DNA of 47,199 bases from NCBI GenBank assembly GCA_903892415.1, contig CAITIQ010000422.1:1-47199 (forward strand), written 5' to 3'. Shown here one piece after another: positions 8,088-15,853 of the stretch; position 1 is the first letter of the stretch, and the number at the start of each line of letters is the position of its first letter. Origin of the DNA: an uncultured delta proteobacterium (lineage in GTDB: Bacteria > Myxococcota_A > Polyangia > Polyangiales > Polyangiaceae). The notes below the pieces were generated by a model. It ran no database searches, was not told the DNA's origin, and saw nothing but the letters and a program-made list of their open reading frames with translations. Position numbers and translations under genes: made by a program.

Positions 8088-8597
8088 ATGCTCTCCTTGC
8101 GCCCGCTCGGTTACGTGGCCGTTCTCAGCGTTGTCAGCGTTGGGTGTGGGGGCACAGGGGAAGGGTTCAAAGAAACGGAGGCAGCGACCTCGCCGCTACC
8201 CCGCTCGACGAGCTCGTCGGCGACGCTCACGTGCAAGAAGGCCGGTTGCTCTGACCGGTTCACCGTTCGCCTCAAACAGCGCCCCTCTGATCCGAAGGGC
8301 TGGGCTGTGGAGGTCGACCTCAAGGGCCAGCTAGCGACTTGCACCTTTGACTGGAGCCCCACGACCACGAGCGCGACCTGCGGCGAAGGCTTGAGCATGG
8401 CCTTCCACGAGCCTCCACTCGACGACTCTACGACGGCAACCCTCACCGTCGCGGGGGCGCCGTCGCGCGTGGGCTTCACCGTCAAACACAACGGTGCGCC
8501 TATCGAACCGCAGCGCTTCTACGATCCTACGTACGAGACGGACCCAACCGGCACGGCTTGCGGCTGCCAAGCCACAGGGACGTTCGTGCTCAAGTAG
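8088..8597 (+). CDS. small secreted lipoprotein, unknown function
   Basis: A 169-residue protein. The N-terminus is a lipoprotein signal: a short basic start, a hydrophobic core (YVAVLSVVSV) and a lipobox VSVGC, so Cys20 would be lipidated. A low-complexity Thr/Ser linker follows, then a beta-rich domain with several Cys that may pair (CKKAGC near 49-54, then CTFDW, CGEGL and CGCQA near the end). It is likely anchored in the envelope. No family is recognised. It begins the GC-rich part of the window, 75 nt after the cargo operon, and no clear terminator was seen in that gap. Its stop almost touches the stop of the convergent gene. Confidence 0.75.
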   Translation: MLSLRPLGYVAVLSVVSVGCGGTGEGFKETEAATSPLPRSTSSSATLTCKKAGCSDRFTVRLKQRPSDPKGWAVEVDLKGQLATCTFDWSPTTTSATCGEGLSMAFHEPPLDDSTTATLTVAGAPSRVGFTVKHNGAPIEPQRFYDPTYETDPTGTACGCQATGTFVLK

Positions 8598-8599
8598 CG

Positions 8600-9028
8600 C
8601 TAGTTGCTGCGCCGACAAACCATGCGCACCGCGCGGCCTTCTTCACCCCACGGCGCGATGTTGGTCATCTGCAACACCAGCTCGTGATCCGAACGCAGTG
8701 AGAGGGTGATGCGCCATCCCCACTCGGGGCTGTCGGCTTCGCCATCGCCGTAGCGGCCGGCCACGTCCAAAAGCGCCCAACTCGCGGTCACGGTGCTGCA
8801 GGCCATGCTGGTCCGCGCGTGCCAGCTATCGCTGAAATCGGCGCCCTGCGCGTTGAGCGCGAGCCGACCCTCTTGCGGCCGCCCTTCGTAGCTCCAGCTG
8901 TAGGAGACGCCGGCCTCATCGATCGAGACGGTGCAGTCACACACGAGAACGTCATTGCCCATCGGGTCGAGCCACAGCTCCTTCTTTCCACGCCACTGGC
9001 TACCCGCGAGATCCGAAAGCTTCCCCAT
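8600..9028 (-). CDS. small beta-barrel-like protein of unknown function (SxWxGxxELW type)
   Basis: The start chosen is the ATG at 9028, giving 142 residues that open with MGKLSDLAGSQWRGKKELW. The frame is open upstream to 9127, but that part is Arg/Ser/Thr-rich and unlike the rest. The protein has the alternating short strands of a lipocalin- or DUF1579-like barrel: WLDPMGNDV, CDCTVSIDEAGVSYSWSYEG, ADFSDSWHA, WALLDVAGRYG, WGWRITLSLRSDHELVLQM. It has no signal peptide, so it is probably cytoplasmic. It is convergent with the lipoprotein gene and divergent from the solenoid gene at 9166, so the 137 nt between them should hold both promoters. Function unknown. Confidence 0.65.
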   Translation of the reverse strand: MGKLSDLAGSQWRGKKELWLDPMGNDVLVCDCTVSIDEAGVSYSWSYEGRPQEGRLALNAQGADFSDSWHARTSMACSTVTASWALLDVAGRYGDGEADSPEWGWRITLSLRSDHELVLQMTNIAPWGEEGRAVRMVCRRSN

Positions 9029-9165
9029 GCCGCGGAATTTAACGCGAAGAGCACGACTGCCCAAGAGCAATGCGGCGGTCGTGGGCGGCCGTATGCTTGT
9101 CCCCTCGGTGGATGCAGTGAACAGCATGACTCGTGCCCTCTAGAGAAAGACGGCCGCAGGCCACT

Positions 9166-10650
9166 ATGAAACAGACCAAGCTGGAACACGCACTCGGCAA
9201 AGCCACGGATCTGCCCCGACTGTTGGCCGACCTTGACGGCGCGGACGGAGCGCTCGCTGCGGCGCTGATCGCGGAGCGCTTCACGATCGGCCCGGTGAGC
9301 GCGCTGCCCGCGCTCGCTAGTGAACTCCTCGCAAGGCTTGCGAGCACACGTCGCAAGGATCGGGCGCTGCTCTGGCGGCTCGTCGCGGAGGTCGTTTTCG
9401 TAGAGCCGCACGAGTTCGAACTCGACCCGTTCAAGCTTGATAAGGCCGCGAAGAAGCCGCTGCGTGAGGCGGTCGAGCTACTCGAGACCAGTGAAGCGCT
9501 CGTTCATGACGTCGGCGTGAAGGACGGTGCGATTGCGGCGGCGGCGGCGCATGTCGCCGCGTTCCTCCCGTCGCCGAGCGACGCGCTTTGCCAAGCGGTC
9601 GCCATCCGCGCTCAGAAAAAGACCGCTGGTGCTGCGAGAGATAGCGCGATCCTCGCGTTGGCGATGCTGGTGCGGCGTGGTCTCTCCAAGGCGTCGCTTC
9701 CGCGATTCGGAGCCGATCTCCGTGACCGTGCTGTCGCGGCAATCGCGCGTCGCATTGCGACGAGGAAGCTGCCCTCCGCCGACGCGGAGACCTTGGCCGC
9801 GTGGATCGCGACGCAGACGGCCGACCCGGAGCAAGCCTGGGGCGGGGGGGACTTGGGCAACCTCGCGTCAGCCGCGCTCCGCGGCGCCGGGGCAACGGCC
9901 GCGCTCGCGCCAGCGCTCGTTTTAGCGGTCCTGAAGTCCGAAGACCGCAACCGGCTGCGAAACCTCGAGCTGCTGGTGGCCTCGCTCTTTCCGGATGCAC
10001 TGACCCTCACTGCGAACTCGCTCGATGAGGCCCAGCGCACTGCACTACGCGCTTTGCTCGACGGAGGTGTCGACGTCGCGCTCCCTGCGCAAGGGCTGCC
10101 GAATGTGGCGAGTGTACGCGCGCTTGTCGAGGCGGTTGAGCGCGGCGCGCGCCCCGCGCTGGAGAACGATAAGACCGCGGACACGGGCGACGGACGGTCG
10201 CCGATCGAGCAGGAGGTCACCCTTGCGAAGGGGACACGCTTGGCTTGGCAGTGGTTTGAAGCCGACCTCAAGAAAGAGGTTACTTCGGACGAACTGGTCG
10301 TAGCGTTTGAAGCTCGTTTCTCGCCCGAGCAGCGTTGGGAGCTCGTCGCCGAGGCCGTCCTCGCGAGTCGCGGCCACGCAACGCCGAAGATGGCCTTCGT
10401 AGAGAAGATGGTCCCGCTCGTCGCGGTCGATGCAGCTGCCGTCGACACGGCGGTCGCGTCCGCGCTGGCTGCGGGACGCGATTGCCGGCCGCCGCGCGCG
10501 CTGTTCGCGGCCCTCTCGATCCTTCGGCTGCCCTCGAGCGAGGTCTCGGCGCGCGCCGAGTCGCTCGCGCGCTTGGTAGCGATTGCGAGCGGCGGGAACG
10601 ACGCTGCGGCGATCGCGCGCCTGCGCGCCGCCCTGCCTACCTCTGCATAG
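9166..10650 (+). CDS. alpha-helical repeat (HEAT-like solenoid) protein
   Basis: A 494-residue, Ala/Leu-rich, almost entirely helical protein starting at ATG 9166 (the frame is open to GTG 9133, but those 11 residues are Arg-rich and unconvincing). Regularly spaced helices such as GALAAALIAERF, ALPALASELLARLAS, DSAILALAMLVRRGL and RDRAVAAIARRIA suggest HEAT or armadillo-like repeats. Around 350-420 a more acidic and aromatic part appears (LAWQWFEADLKKEVTSDELVVAFEARFS). No catalytic motif, signal peptide or membrane segment is seen. A protein-interaction scaffold in the cytoplasm is the most that can be inferred. Confidence 0.7.
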   Translation: MKQTKLEHALGKATDLPRLLADLDGADGALAAALIAERFTIGPVSALPALASELLARLASTRRKDRALLWRLVAEVVFVEPHEFELDPFKLDKAAKKPLREAVELLETSEALVHDVGVKDGAIAAAAAHVAAFLPSPSDALCQAVAIRAQKKTAGAARDSAILALAMLVRRGLSKASLPRFGADLRDRAVAAIARRIATRKLPSADAETLAAWIATQTADPEQAWGGGDLGNLASAALRGAGATAALAPALVLAVLKSEDRNRLRNLELLVASLFPDALTLTANSLDEAQRTALRALLDGGVDVALPAQGLPNVASVRALVEAVERGARPALENDKTADTGDGRSPIEQEVTLAKGTRLAWQWFEADLKKEVTSDELVVAFEARFSPEQRWELVAEAVLASRGHATPKMAFVEKMVPLVAVDAAAVDTAVASALAAGRDCRPPRALFAALSILRLPSSEVSARAESLARLVAIASGGNDAAAIARLRAALPTSA

Positions 10651-10651
10651 C

Positions 10652-10873
10652 TCACTCGCGTTCGAAGAAGGTCTGCTCGCCGGTCTCGGCATGAAGGGCG
10701 CTCATTCCGAGCCACTCGAGGACGAGCTTTCGTTGTCTTGGCCACCGGAGCCTGAGGATCGAGCGACCCCAAGGCACTGCGACACGCGTGGGGCAGTGCG
10801 CCCGCGAGCTGCGACAGCGGGAGGTCGGTGCCACGCTCGATCGGCTCGGATTCAGCGCAATTCGCGCTGGCAC
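10652..10873 (-). CDS. possible small protein (73 residues), doubtful
   Basis: A short frame filling the gap between two plus-strand genes and ending two bases beyond the stop of the solenoid gene. Its last 40 residues (WGRSILRLRWPRQRKLVLEW, then LGMSALHAETGEQTFFERE) have a reasonable amino-acid mix. The first 30 are Arg/Ser-rich, as in non-coding GC-rich frames. It may be the remnant C-terminus of a gene, or nothing. No family is recognised. Confidence 0.25.
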   Translation of the reverse strand: MPARIALNPSRSSVAPTSRCRSSRAHCPTRVAVPWGRSILRLRWPRQRKLVLEWLGMSALHAETGEQTFFERE

Positions 10874-10895
10874 GGCTCATGAATAGCAGGCCAGT

Positions 10896-12656
10896 ATGAT
10901 ACGGCGATTAGCACTCGGCATGGTCTTGCTCGCGCCCGCGGGCTGCATCGGCAGCCTCGGTGGTGACGACGACAACACGGGCAAGCCCGGGGAAGAGGAG
11001 GTCACCTACGAGACGAGCGCGTTCGCCTGCAAGCCCGGACTGCAGCCGACCGAGTTGCCGCTGCGCAGGCTCTCCAACCAGCAGTACCGCCGAGCGATGA
11101 CCGACACCTTGCGCGCGCTGCTGCCGAGCGAGGCCGACGGGGTGCTGAGCGAGGTGCAGAATCGCGTTGATGCGCTCCCGCGCGACAAACGCAGCGGCCC
11201 GGACCCGAAGTACGGCGGCTTTCGTCGGCTCGACCAAGCCATCTTTCAGGAGACGGTCAGCGGCTCGTATGAGGTTGGGAGCTTGATCGGCAGCGCCGTA
11301 GCCACGAGCGATACGCGGCTGCAAGAGATCGCTGGGGCCTGCGCGACCGACGCCGACGCGAGCAACGACGCGGCGTGTCTCGAGGCCTTCGTCGAGAAGG
11401 TCGCCCCGCGCATCTTGCGCCGCGCCGTGAGCGCGGAGGACGTCGCCTTCTACGTGGCCGTCGCCGACAGCACGCTCGAGCGCGAAGACTACGGCGACGT
11501 GCTCAACGTCCTGTTTAGCGCGCCCGACTTCCTCTACTTCGTCGAGCAAGGCAGCGGCGAGCCGGTGGACGGCGTGCTCACGCTCACCTCGCATGAGCTC
11601 GCCAATCGCTTGTCCTTCCACTTCTGGCAGACGGTGCCGGACGACGAGCTGTGGGCGCTAGCGGACGCTGGCTCATTGAGCGACGAGGCGGTTTACAAGG
11701 CGCAGGTTGAACGGCTGTTCGCCGATGCTCGCACGCAGCAGGCGCTCGACGAGTTCTACGGCGATTGGCTGGATCCGCAGCATCTCGGCGCGCTCGACGC
11801 TGGCGTTGGTTCGCCCGACTACGACGCCTTCGCCGGCGAGTTTTCGCCTTCGAGCGATACCCGCGCGCACATGCTGAACGAGATCGAGCGGATGGGTCGC
11901 TATTACTCGGTGGAGGCGCCGGGCAGCTTCGATGAGTTCTTCTTGTCCGACCGCTCCTTCGCCGAGCACGACGACGTGGCCGCGATTTACGGTGTCTCGG
12001 CTTGGACCGAGGGCGACCCGCCGGCTCTGCCCGCCGAACGTCAGGGCCTTACGACGCGCGCGCTCTTGCTCGCGAGCGGCAGCGTCTCCACGCACCCGAT
12101 CATGAAGGGCGTGTTTCTGCGCAAGGCCATCCTGTGCGATGAGGTCGGTGCACCGCCCGCCGACGCGATGGCGGTCGCCGACGGCGTGCAGCCGAGCGGC
12201 ATCACCTCGCGTGACAAGGCCGTCGCCATCAGCGAGGCCCGCGCCGACTGCGCCGCCTGCCACGAGACGCTGATCAATCCACTCGGCTTCGTAACCGAAA
12301 ACTTCGACGCGCTCGGCCGTTTGCGCAGCAGTGAGTCGGTCTACGACAAGACCACCGGCGAAGTGATCGGCACGGCCGCCGTGGACACCAGCGCGACGCC
12401 ACGGGTCACCTTCGACGACGAGCGCGAGGCCTCCACCGCCGCCCAGCTCAACAGCTACATGCTCGAGAGCGAGAAGCCGCAGGCCTGCTTCGCTCGACGC
12501 TACTTCCGCTTCACCTTCGGTCGCGAAGAAGACGCCGGTGACGGCTGCTTGCTCGCCGATACCCACGAGGCGCTGCTCGACGGCGGTGACCTGGGCTCGG
12601 TGCTACGCAGCATGGCCCTGGCCGGCCAGTTCAAGAACAAGTCCTTCACCCCGTGA
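10896..12656 (+). CDS. DUF1592/DUF1588/DUF1585 c-type-heme-motif lipoprotein
   Basis: A 586-residue protein with a lipoprotein signal (MVLLAPAGC, lipidated Cys about 17) and an acidic linker. The body follows the PSD family order: RLSNQQYRRAMTD at about 57, the DUF1592 core around 210-330 (TLTSHELANRLSFHFWQTVPDDELW, split here: TLTSHELANRL then SFHFWQTVPDDELW), the DUF1588 part with MKGVFLRKAILCD, a single CAACH heme-binding motif near 450 followed by INPLGFVTENFDALGR, and the DUF1585 tail (FARRYFRFTFGRE). Such proteins occur in pairs with DUF1552 in myxobacteria and planctomycetes. Their substrate is unknown, and a role in extracellular oxidative chemistry is only suggested by the heme motif. 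The following DUF1552 gene starts 23 nt after its stop. Confidence 0.9.
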   Translation: MIRRLALGMVLLAPAGCIGSLGGDDDNTGKPGEEEVTYETSAFACKPGLQPTELPLRRLSNQQYRRAMTDTLRALLPSEADGVLSEVQNRVDALPRDKRSGPDPKYGGFRRLDQAIFQETVSGSYEVGSLIGSAVATSDTRLQEIAGACATDADASNDAACLEAFVEKVAPRILRRAVSAEDVAFYVAVADSTLEREDYGDVLNVLFSAPDFLYFVEQGSGEPVDGVLTLTSHELANRLSFHFWQTVPDDELWALADAGSLSDEAVYKAQVERLFADARTQQALDEFYGDWLDPQHLGALDAGVGSPDYDAFAGEFSPSSDTRAHMLNEIERMGRYYSVEAPGSFDEFFLSDRSFAEHDDVAAIYGVSAWTEGDPPALPAERQGLTTRALLLASGSVSTHPIMKGVFLRKAILCDEVGAPPADAMAVADGVQPSGITSRDKAVAISEARADCAACHETLINPLGFVTENFDALGRLRSSESVYDKTTGEVIGTAAVDTSATPRVTFDDEREASTAAQLNSYMLESEKPQACFARRYFRFTFGREEDAGDGCLLADTHEALLDGGDLGSVLRSMALAGQFKNKSFTP

Positions 12657-12679
12657 CGCACGCTGCTCGGAGCAAGACC

Positions 12680-14215
12680 ATGAAGAAGATTGCAAACAAC
12701 TCGCGGCGGATGTTCCTGCGCGGCATGGGCGGTGCGCTGCTTACCATCCCCTTCCTCTCCTCGCTGGAGACCAAAGAGTCGAGCGCTGCGCCCACCGGCA
12801 AGCCCAAGCGCTTCATCGCGCTCGCTACCAATCACGGCGGCGTGCGCGGTAGCAACATGCACCCTGCCCAAGCCACCCTGAGCGACACCTTGGCCTACGC
12901 CGGCATTTCGGTGCGGCGCGGCGATCTTCAGCTCGCGGTGCAGAACGGCCGGGCCTCCCTCTCGCCGGTGCTCTCCGGCGATTCCAGCGTGTTCACGCAA
13001 GGCTTGGCCAGCAAGCTCAACGTGCTGCGCGGCCTCGATGTGGCGCGTTACATCGCTCACAACGAGGGCTCTCACCTCGGCAACGTCACCAGCAATGACC
13101 CGAGCGGTACGCCGCTACTTCGGCCCACGCTCGATCAGGTGTTGGCCTATTCGGATGCCTTCTACCCGTCGGTGCCGAAGGTGCGCTCGATGAACCTGGC
13201 CGCTGTGGGCAGCATCTCGGTGGGCCATGAAAACCCGATGGATGCGAACAGCCCGCTGCAGTCGATGCCCAGCTCGCACAGCGTCTTCGATCTTTTCGCC
13301 GCCGTGTACACCCCGCCCGATCCGACCGAGGTTAAGCGCTCGCCGGTGGTGGACAGCGTGCTCGCCGATTACAAGCGGCTGCGCAACGGCGGTCGCATCT
13401 CCAAGGCCGACCGCGATCGGCTCGACGCTCATATCGCGCGGCTCGAGGATCTCGAGGCCTCGCTCACCGCGACGCAGTCGTGTGGTGAAGTGACCGGCCC
13501 GACCGAAGACCCTTCGGGCCCGTGGGTCGGTGACTACTTCACCAACCCCGATACGCAGGCGCGCTACCTCAACGCCTACCTCGACGTGATGCTGATCGCG
13601 CTGAGCTGTGACACCTGTCGCATCGGCACCGTCTCCTCCGACATCCTGATGGACTACGTGGGCGCCGATTATCACCAAGACGTGGCGCACCGCTCGCACC
13701 AAAGCACGCCCGAAGCGCCGCTCGAGGACGTGAACGCGCAAGACCACATCCGCGATGGTTCGCAGCGTTACTTCGAACGCGTCTTCTTGCGCTTCATCTC
13801 GCGCATGGAGGCGATCGACGATGGCGACGGGCAAAGCTTGCTCGACTCATCGCTGGTGGCCTGGACGCAAGAGAGCGGCATCCGTACCCACGACAACCTC
13901 GACTGGCCGGTGGTGCTCGCAGGCGGCGCGGCTGGCACCGTGAGCACCGGGAACTTCTGCGACTACCGTCACCTCGCAGGGCCGGTGATCTACGAGGGAA
14001 GCAACGACGAGACCCAGCCCGGCCTGATGTTGATGCAGTACCACGGCACCCTGCTTCAAGCGATGGGCCTGGATCCTTCGAGCTACGAAGAGAGCGAGTA
14101 CGGCGGCTACGGCCCGATGATCGACTACGACGCCGACAGCTGGTTCCCCCACGGTATGTGGAGCGAGACGGTCAAACACGCAGCGCATGATTGGCTGCCG
14201 TTCTTGAAGGCCTGA
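12680..14215 (+). CDS. DUF1552 protein with Tat-like signal
   Basis: A 511-residue exported protein. The start at ATG 12680 is preferred because GGAG lies about 10 nt upstream and the protein then opens with a twin-arginine-like signal (NSRRMFLRGMGGALLTIPFL). The frame is open to 12653. The mature part shows the DUF1552 pattern: PKRFIALATNHGGVRG, a long central domain with LNVLRGLDVARYIAHNEGSH, SPVVDSVLADYKRLRN with a coiled segment RLDAHIARLEDLEASL, and a C-terminal part with DSSLVAWTQESGIRTHDNLDWPVVLAGG. It is the partner gene of the DUF1592 protein just upstream and is surely cotranscribed with it. The function of the pair is not established. It converges on the minus-strand lipoprotein gene. 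Confidence 0.9.
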   Translation: MKKIANNSRRMFLRGMGGALLTIPFLSSLETKESSAAPTGKPKRFIALATNHGGVRGSNMHPAQATLSDTLAYAGISVRRGDLQLAVQNGRASLSPVLSGDSSVFTQGLASKLNVLRGLDVARYIAHNEGSHLGNVTSNDPSGTPLLRPTLDQVLAYSDAFYPSVPKVRSMNLAAVGSISVGHENPMDANSPLQSMPSSHSVFDLFAAVYTPPDPTEVKRSPVVDSVLADYKRLRNGGRISKADRDRLDAHIARLEDLEASLTATQSCGEVTGPTEDPSGPWVGDYFTNPDTQARYLNAYLDVMLIALSCDTCRIGTVSSDILMDYVGADYHQDVAHRSHQSTPEAPLEDVNAQDHIRDGSQRYFERVFLRFISRMEAIDDGDGQSLLDSSLVAWTQESGIRTHDNLDWPVVLAGGAAGTVSTGNFCDYRHLAGPVIYEGSNDETQPGLMLMQYHGTLLQAMGLDPSSYEESEYGGYGPMIDYDADSWFPHGMWSETVKHAAHDWLPFLKA

Positions 14216-14238
14216 GCGGCCTTAGCGAACGACCGTTC

Positions 14239-15030
14239 TCAGGGGCAGGGCACGCTGTTGATGCAGTCGATGCGGGCGTGCCCCGGCGAGCTCTCGGCGG
14301 CCTTGTAAGTGCCTGCGCCAATTCGAATCGAGAGGTTCTCGAGCGGTATCAGGAACGCACTCGAACCGCGGATGTTCCAGCTCGAGCCGTCGGTGGAGGT
14401 CTCGAAGTACATCAGCGTCTCGTCGGCGCGAATGCGCAGATAGCGGTCGACGTTCGGATTGTAGCTCGAGTCGGAAAACTCCATCGAGTTGCCGTTGCCT
14501 CCGAATTGGAAGCCTCCGCCTTCGAGGAGCAAGTTGGCTCCGACGCCGGTGCTTGGATCATCCAAGTAAACGTAGGTTTGCGCACCGAGGATCGGGTTGG
14601 TCGCCTCAAGTAAGCGGAAGCTGAGGCTGTCACAGGTGAGGTGGAAAACGCCGGGCAGTTCAACCCAGCAGAAGTCGACCTCCGGCGGCTCCGGTAGATC
14701 GAAGAGGGCGGAGCCGGCGTCGGCTATGACGCAGCTATGCGGCAAGAGCGAGCCAAGCCCGCCGTCGAAGGTCTCCTGAACCGAGCTCACCGGCGGGTTG
14801 ATGAACTCCCCGCACTCGAGCTGCCCACCCATGCCGCCTTGCGCGCCGGCTGCGCCCACGCCTCCGCCGGCCATTCCGCCCGCTCCGCCGAGGCCTCCCG
14901 CTCCGCCGACTTCGGACGAGCTCGATCCGCCCGGGTTCTGCCCGCCGCGGTCATAACTCTCGAGATCGAAAGCGAGCGAACAACCGAGCAGCGCCAGCGA
15001 CCCGAACCCAAGCAAGGAAAGACCGCGCAT
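14239..15030 (-). CDS. lipoprotein with Gly/Ala-rich linker and a lectin-like beta domain
   Basis: A 263-residue lipoprotein with the lipobox SLALLGC (Cys about 17). Residues 29-70 are a Gly/Ala/Met-rich linker (GGAGGLGGAGGMAGGG), a style common in large myxobacterial surface proteins. The rest is a beta-sandwich-like domain (LGSLLPHSCVIADAG, VFHLTCDSLSFRLL, YLRIRADETLMYFETSTDG and SSWNIRGSS) that resembles concanavalin/DUF1349-type folds. A role in surface binding is plausible. It is the last gene of the minus-strand operon that begins with the sigma-54 activator. The upstream frame runs 80 nt into it, which is unusual for real genes. Confidence 0.75.
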   Translation of the reverse strand: MRGLSLLGFGSLALLGCSLAFDLESYDRGGQNPGGSSSSEVGGAGGLGGAGGMAGGGVGAAGAQGGMGGQLECGEFINPPVSSVQETFDGGLGSLLPHSCVIADAGSALFDLPEPPEVDFCWVELPGVFHLTCDSLSFRLLEATNPILGAQTYVYLDDPSTGVGANLLLEGGGFQFGGNGNSMEFSDSSYNPNVDRYLRIRADETLMYFETSTDGSSWNIRGSSAFLIPLENLSIRIGAGTYKAAESSPGHARIDCINSVPCP

Positions 15031-15853
15031 CGCTCAAAACCCTCTCGCGCGTTGCGACCGGCGCCAGCGAGAGCTTGGCCGCGGATGAAGGGGCGACGAA
15101 CGGGCTGGTAAAGAAGAGCACCGGCGCGACGGCTAAGGCCGCCAAGCCAACGCCGAGCGAAATATCTGCGGCCAGAAAGAGAGTGCGCGCCTCATCCACG
15201 TCCTCGGTGGCACAGCGCGGAGCGCAGCCCAGATCATCAAGCGCGCCCTTCTTGCTGAGCCCCGCGATCCCGAGCCCCCCAAACAGCGCGAGCCCAACCA
15301 GCCCGGTGCTCCCGACGATCCAGAAGGCCGGTGAAATCTCGCGTTCAGCCGGCGCCGAAGGAACGGAGACCTGGGTGGTGAAGACCACCTCGACGCGGCG
15401 CAGTTTGTCGCCCTCTCGCACGATCAGCGTCTGCTCGAGCGGCTGCGAGCCTTTGCGCTCGAGGCGCAGCTTGTGTTCCCCCGGATCGAGTTCGACCGCT
15501 TTGCCGTCGAGGCGCTCGAGTAACACGGTGTCCGCCTCGAGCACCCGCGCGTCGGCGATGTCGAGCCCGGCCTCGTCGCGCGCAACGAACACCAAGCTCG
15601 GCTGGGCTTTGTCCGCCTCGCTCAAGAGCGCTGTGCACTCTTCCACCAGCACGGCTGGGCAGCTCGCGTCAGCACAGCGCACCAGGGCTTTGCGCGCTGC
15701 TTGCAGCTTGCTGCTCTTGCGCAGCCGCTGCGCTTCGACGTGCGCGGCGATGCATTGCTGCGTGGGCTCTTCCGGCGTTTGCGCGCGCACCTCCCCGGGA
15801 ACGAGGAGGCCAAGCAGCAGGAAGGTAAGTGCGCGTGTCTTCAACGGAGGCAC
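14951..15853 (-). CDS. exported PEGA-like protein with membrane helices, partner of the kinase
   Basis: A 300-residue protein. A signal peptide (LTFLLLGLLVPGEVRA, cleavage near AQ) is followed by a helical, Cys-containing TPR-like region (CIAAHVEAQRLRKSSKLQAA, VRCADASC, VEECTALLSEADKAQ). Next comes a PEGA-like beta region (ADTVLLERLDGKAVELDPGE) and two membrane helices (FWIVGSTGLVGLALFGGLGI, then LAADISLGVGLAALAVAPVL). Proteins of this layout often sit directly downstream of Ser/Thr kinases in myxobacteria. It overlaps the kinase gene by 13 nt. Its last 25 residues (about 276-300, LSDARSFLAWVRVAGAARLF and on) are coded inside the next gene and look unnatural. A one-base shift there would stop just before the next ATG. 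Confidence 0.8.
   Translation of the reverse strand: MPPLKTRALTFLLLGLLVPGEVRAQTPEEPTQQCIAAHVEAQRLRKSSKLQAARKALVRCADASCPAVLVEECTALLSEADKAQPSLVFVARDEAGLDIADARVLEADTVLLERLDGKAVELDPGEHKLRLERKGSQPLEQTLIVREGDKLRRVEVVFTTQVSVPSAPAEREISPAFWIVGSTGLVGLALFGGLGIAGLSKKGALDDLGCAPRCATEDVDEARTLFLAADISLGVGLAALAVAPVLFFTSPFVAPSSAAKLSLAPVATRERVLSDARSFLAWVRVAGAARLFARFRSREL

Noticed and set aside
8540..8570. possible sigma-54 (-24/-12) promoter around GGCAC...TTGC
   Set aside because: Spacing between the GG and GC elements is too short and it lies inside a coding gene.
9612..10880. 422-codon open frame on the minus strand opposite the solenoid gene
   Set aside because: Ser/Arg/Ala-rich nonsense composition, typical of the antisense frame of a GC-rich gene; the plus-strand protein is clearly better.
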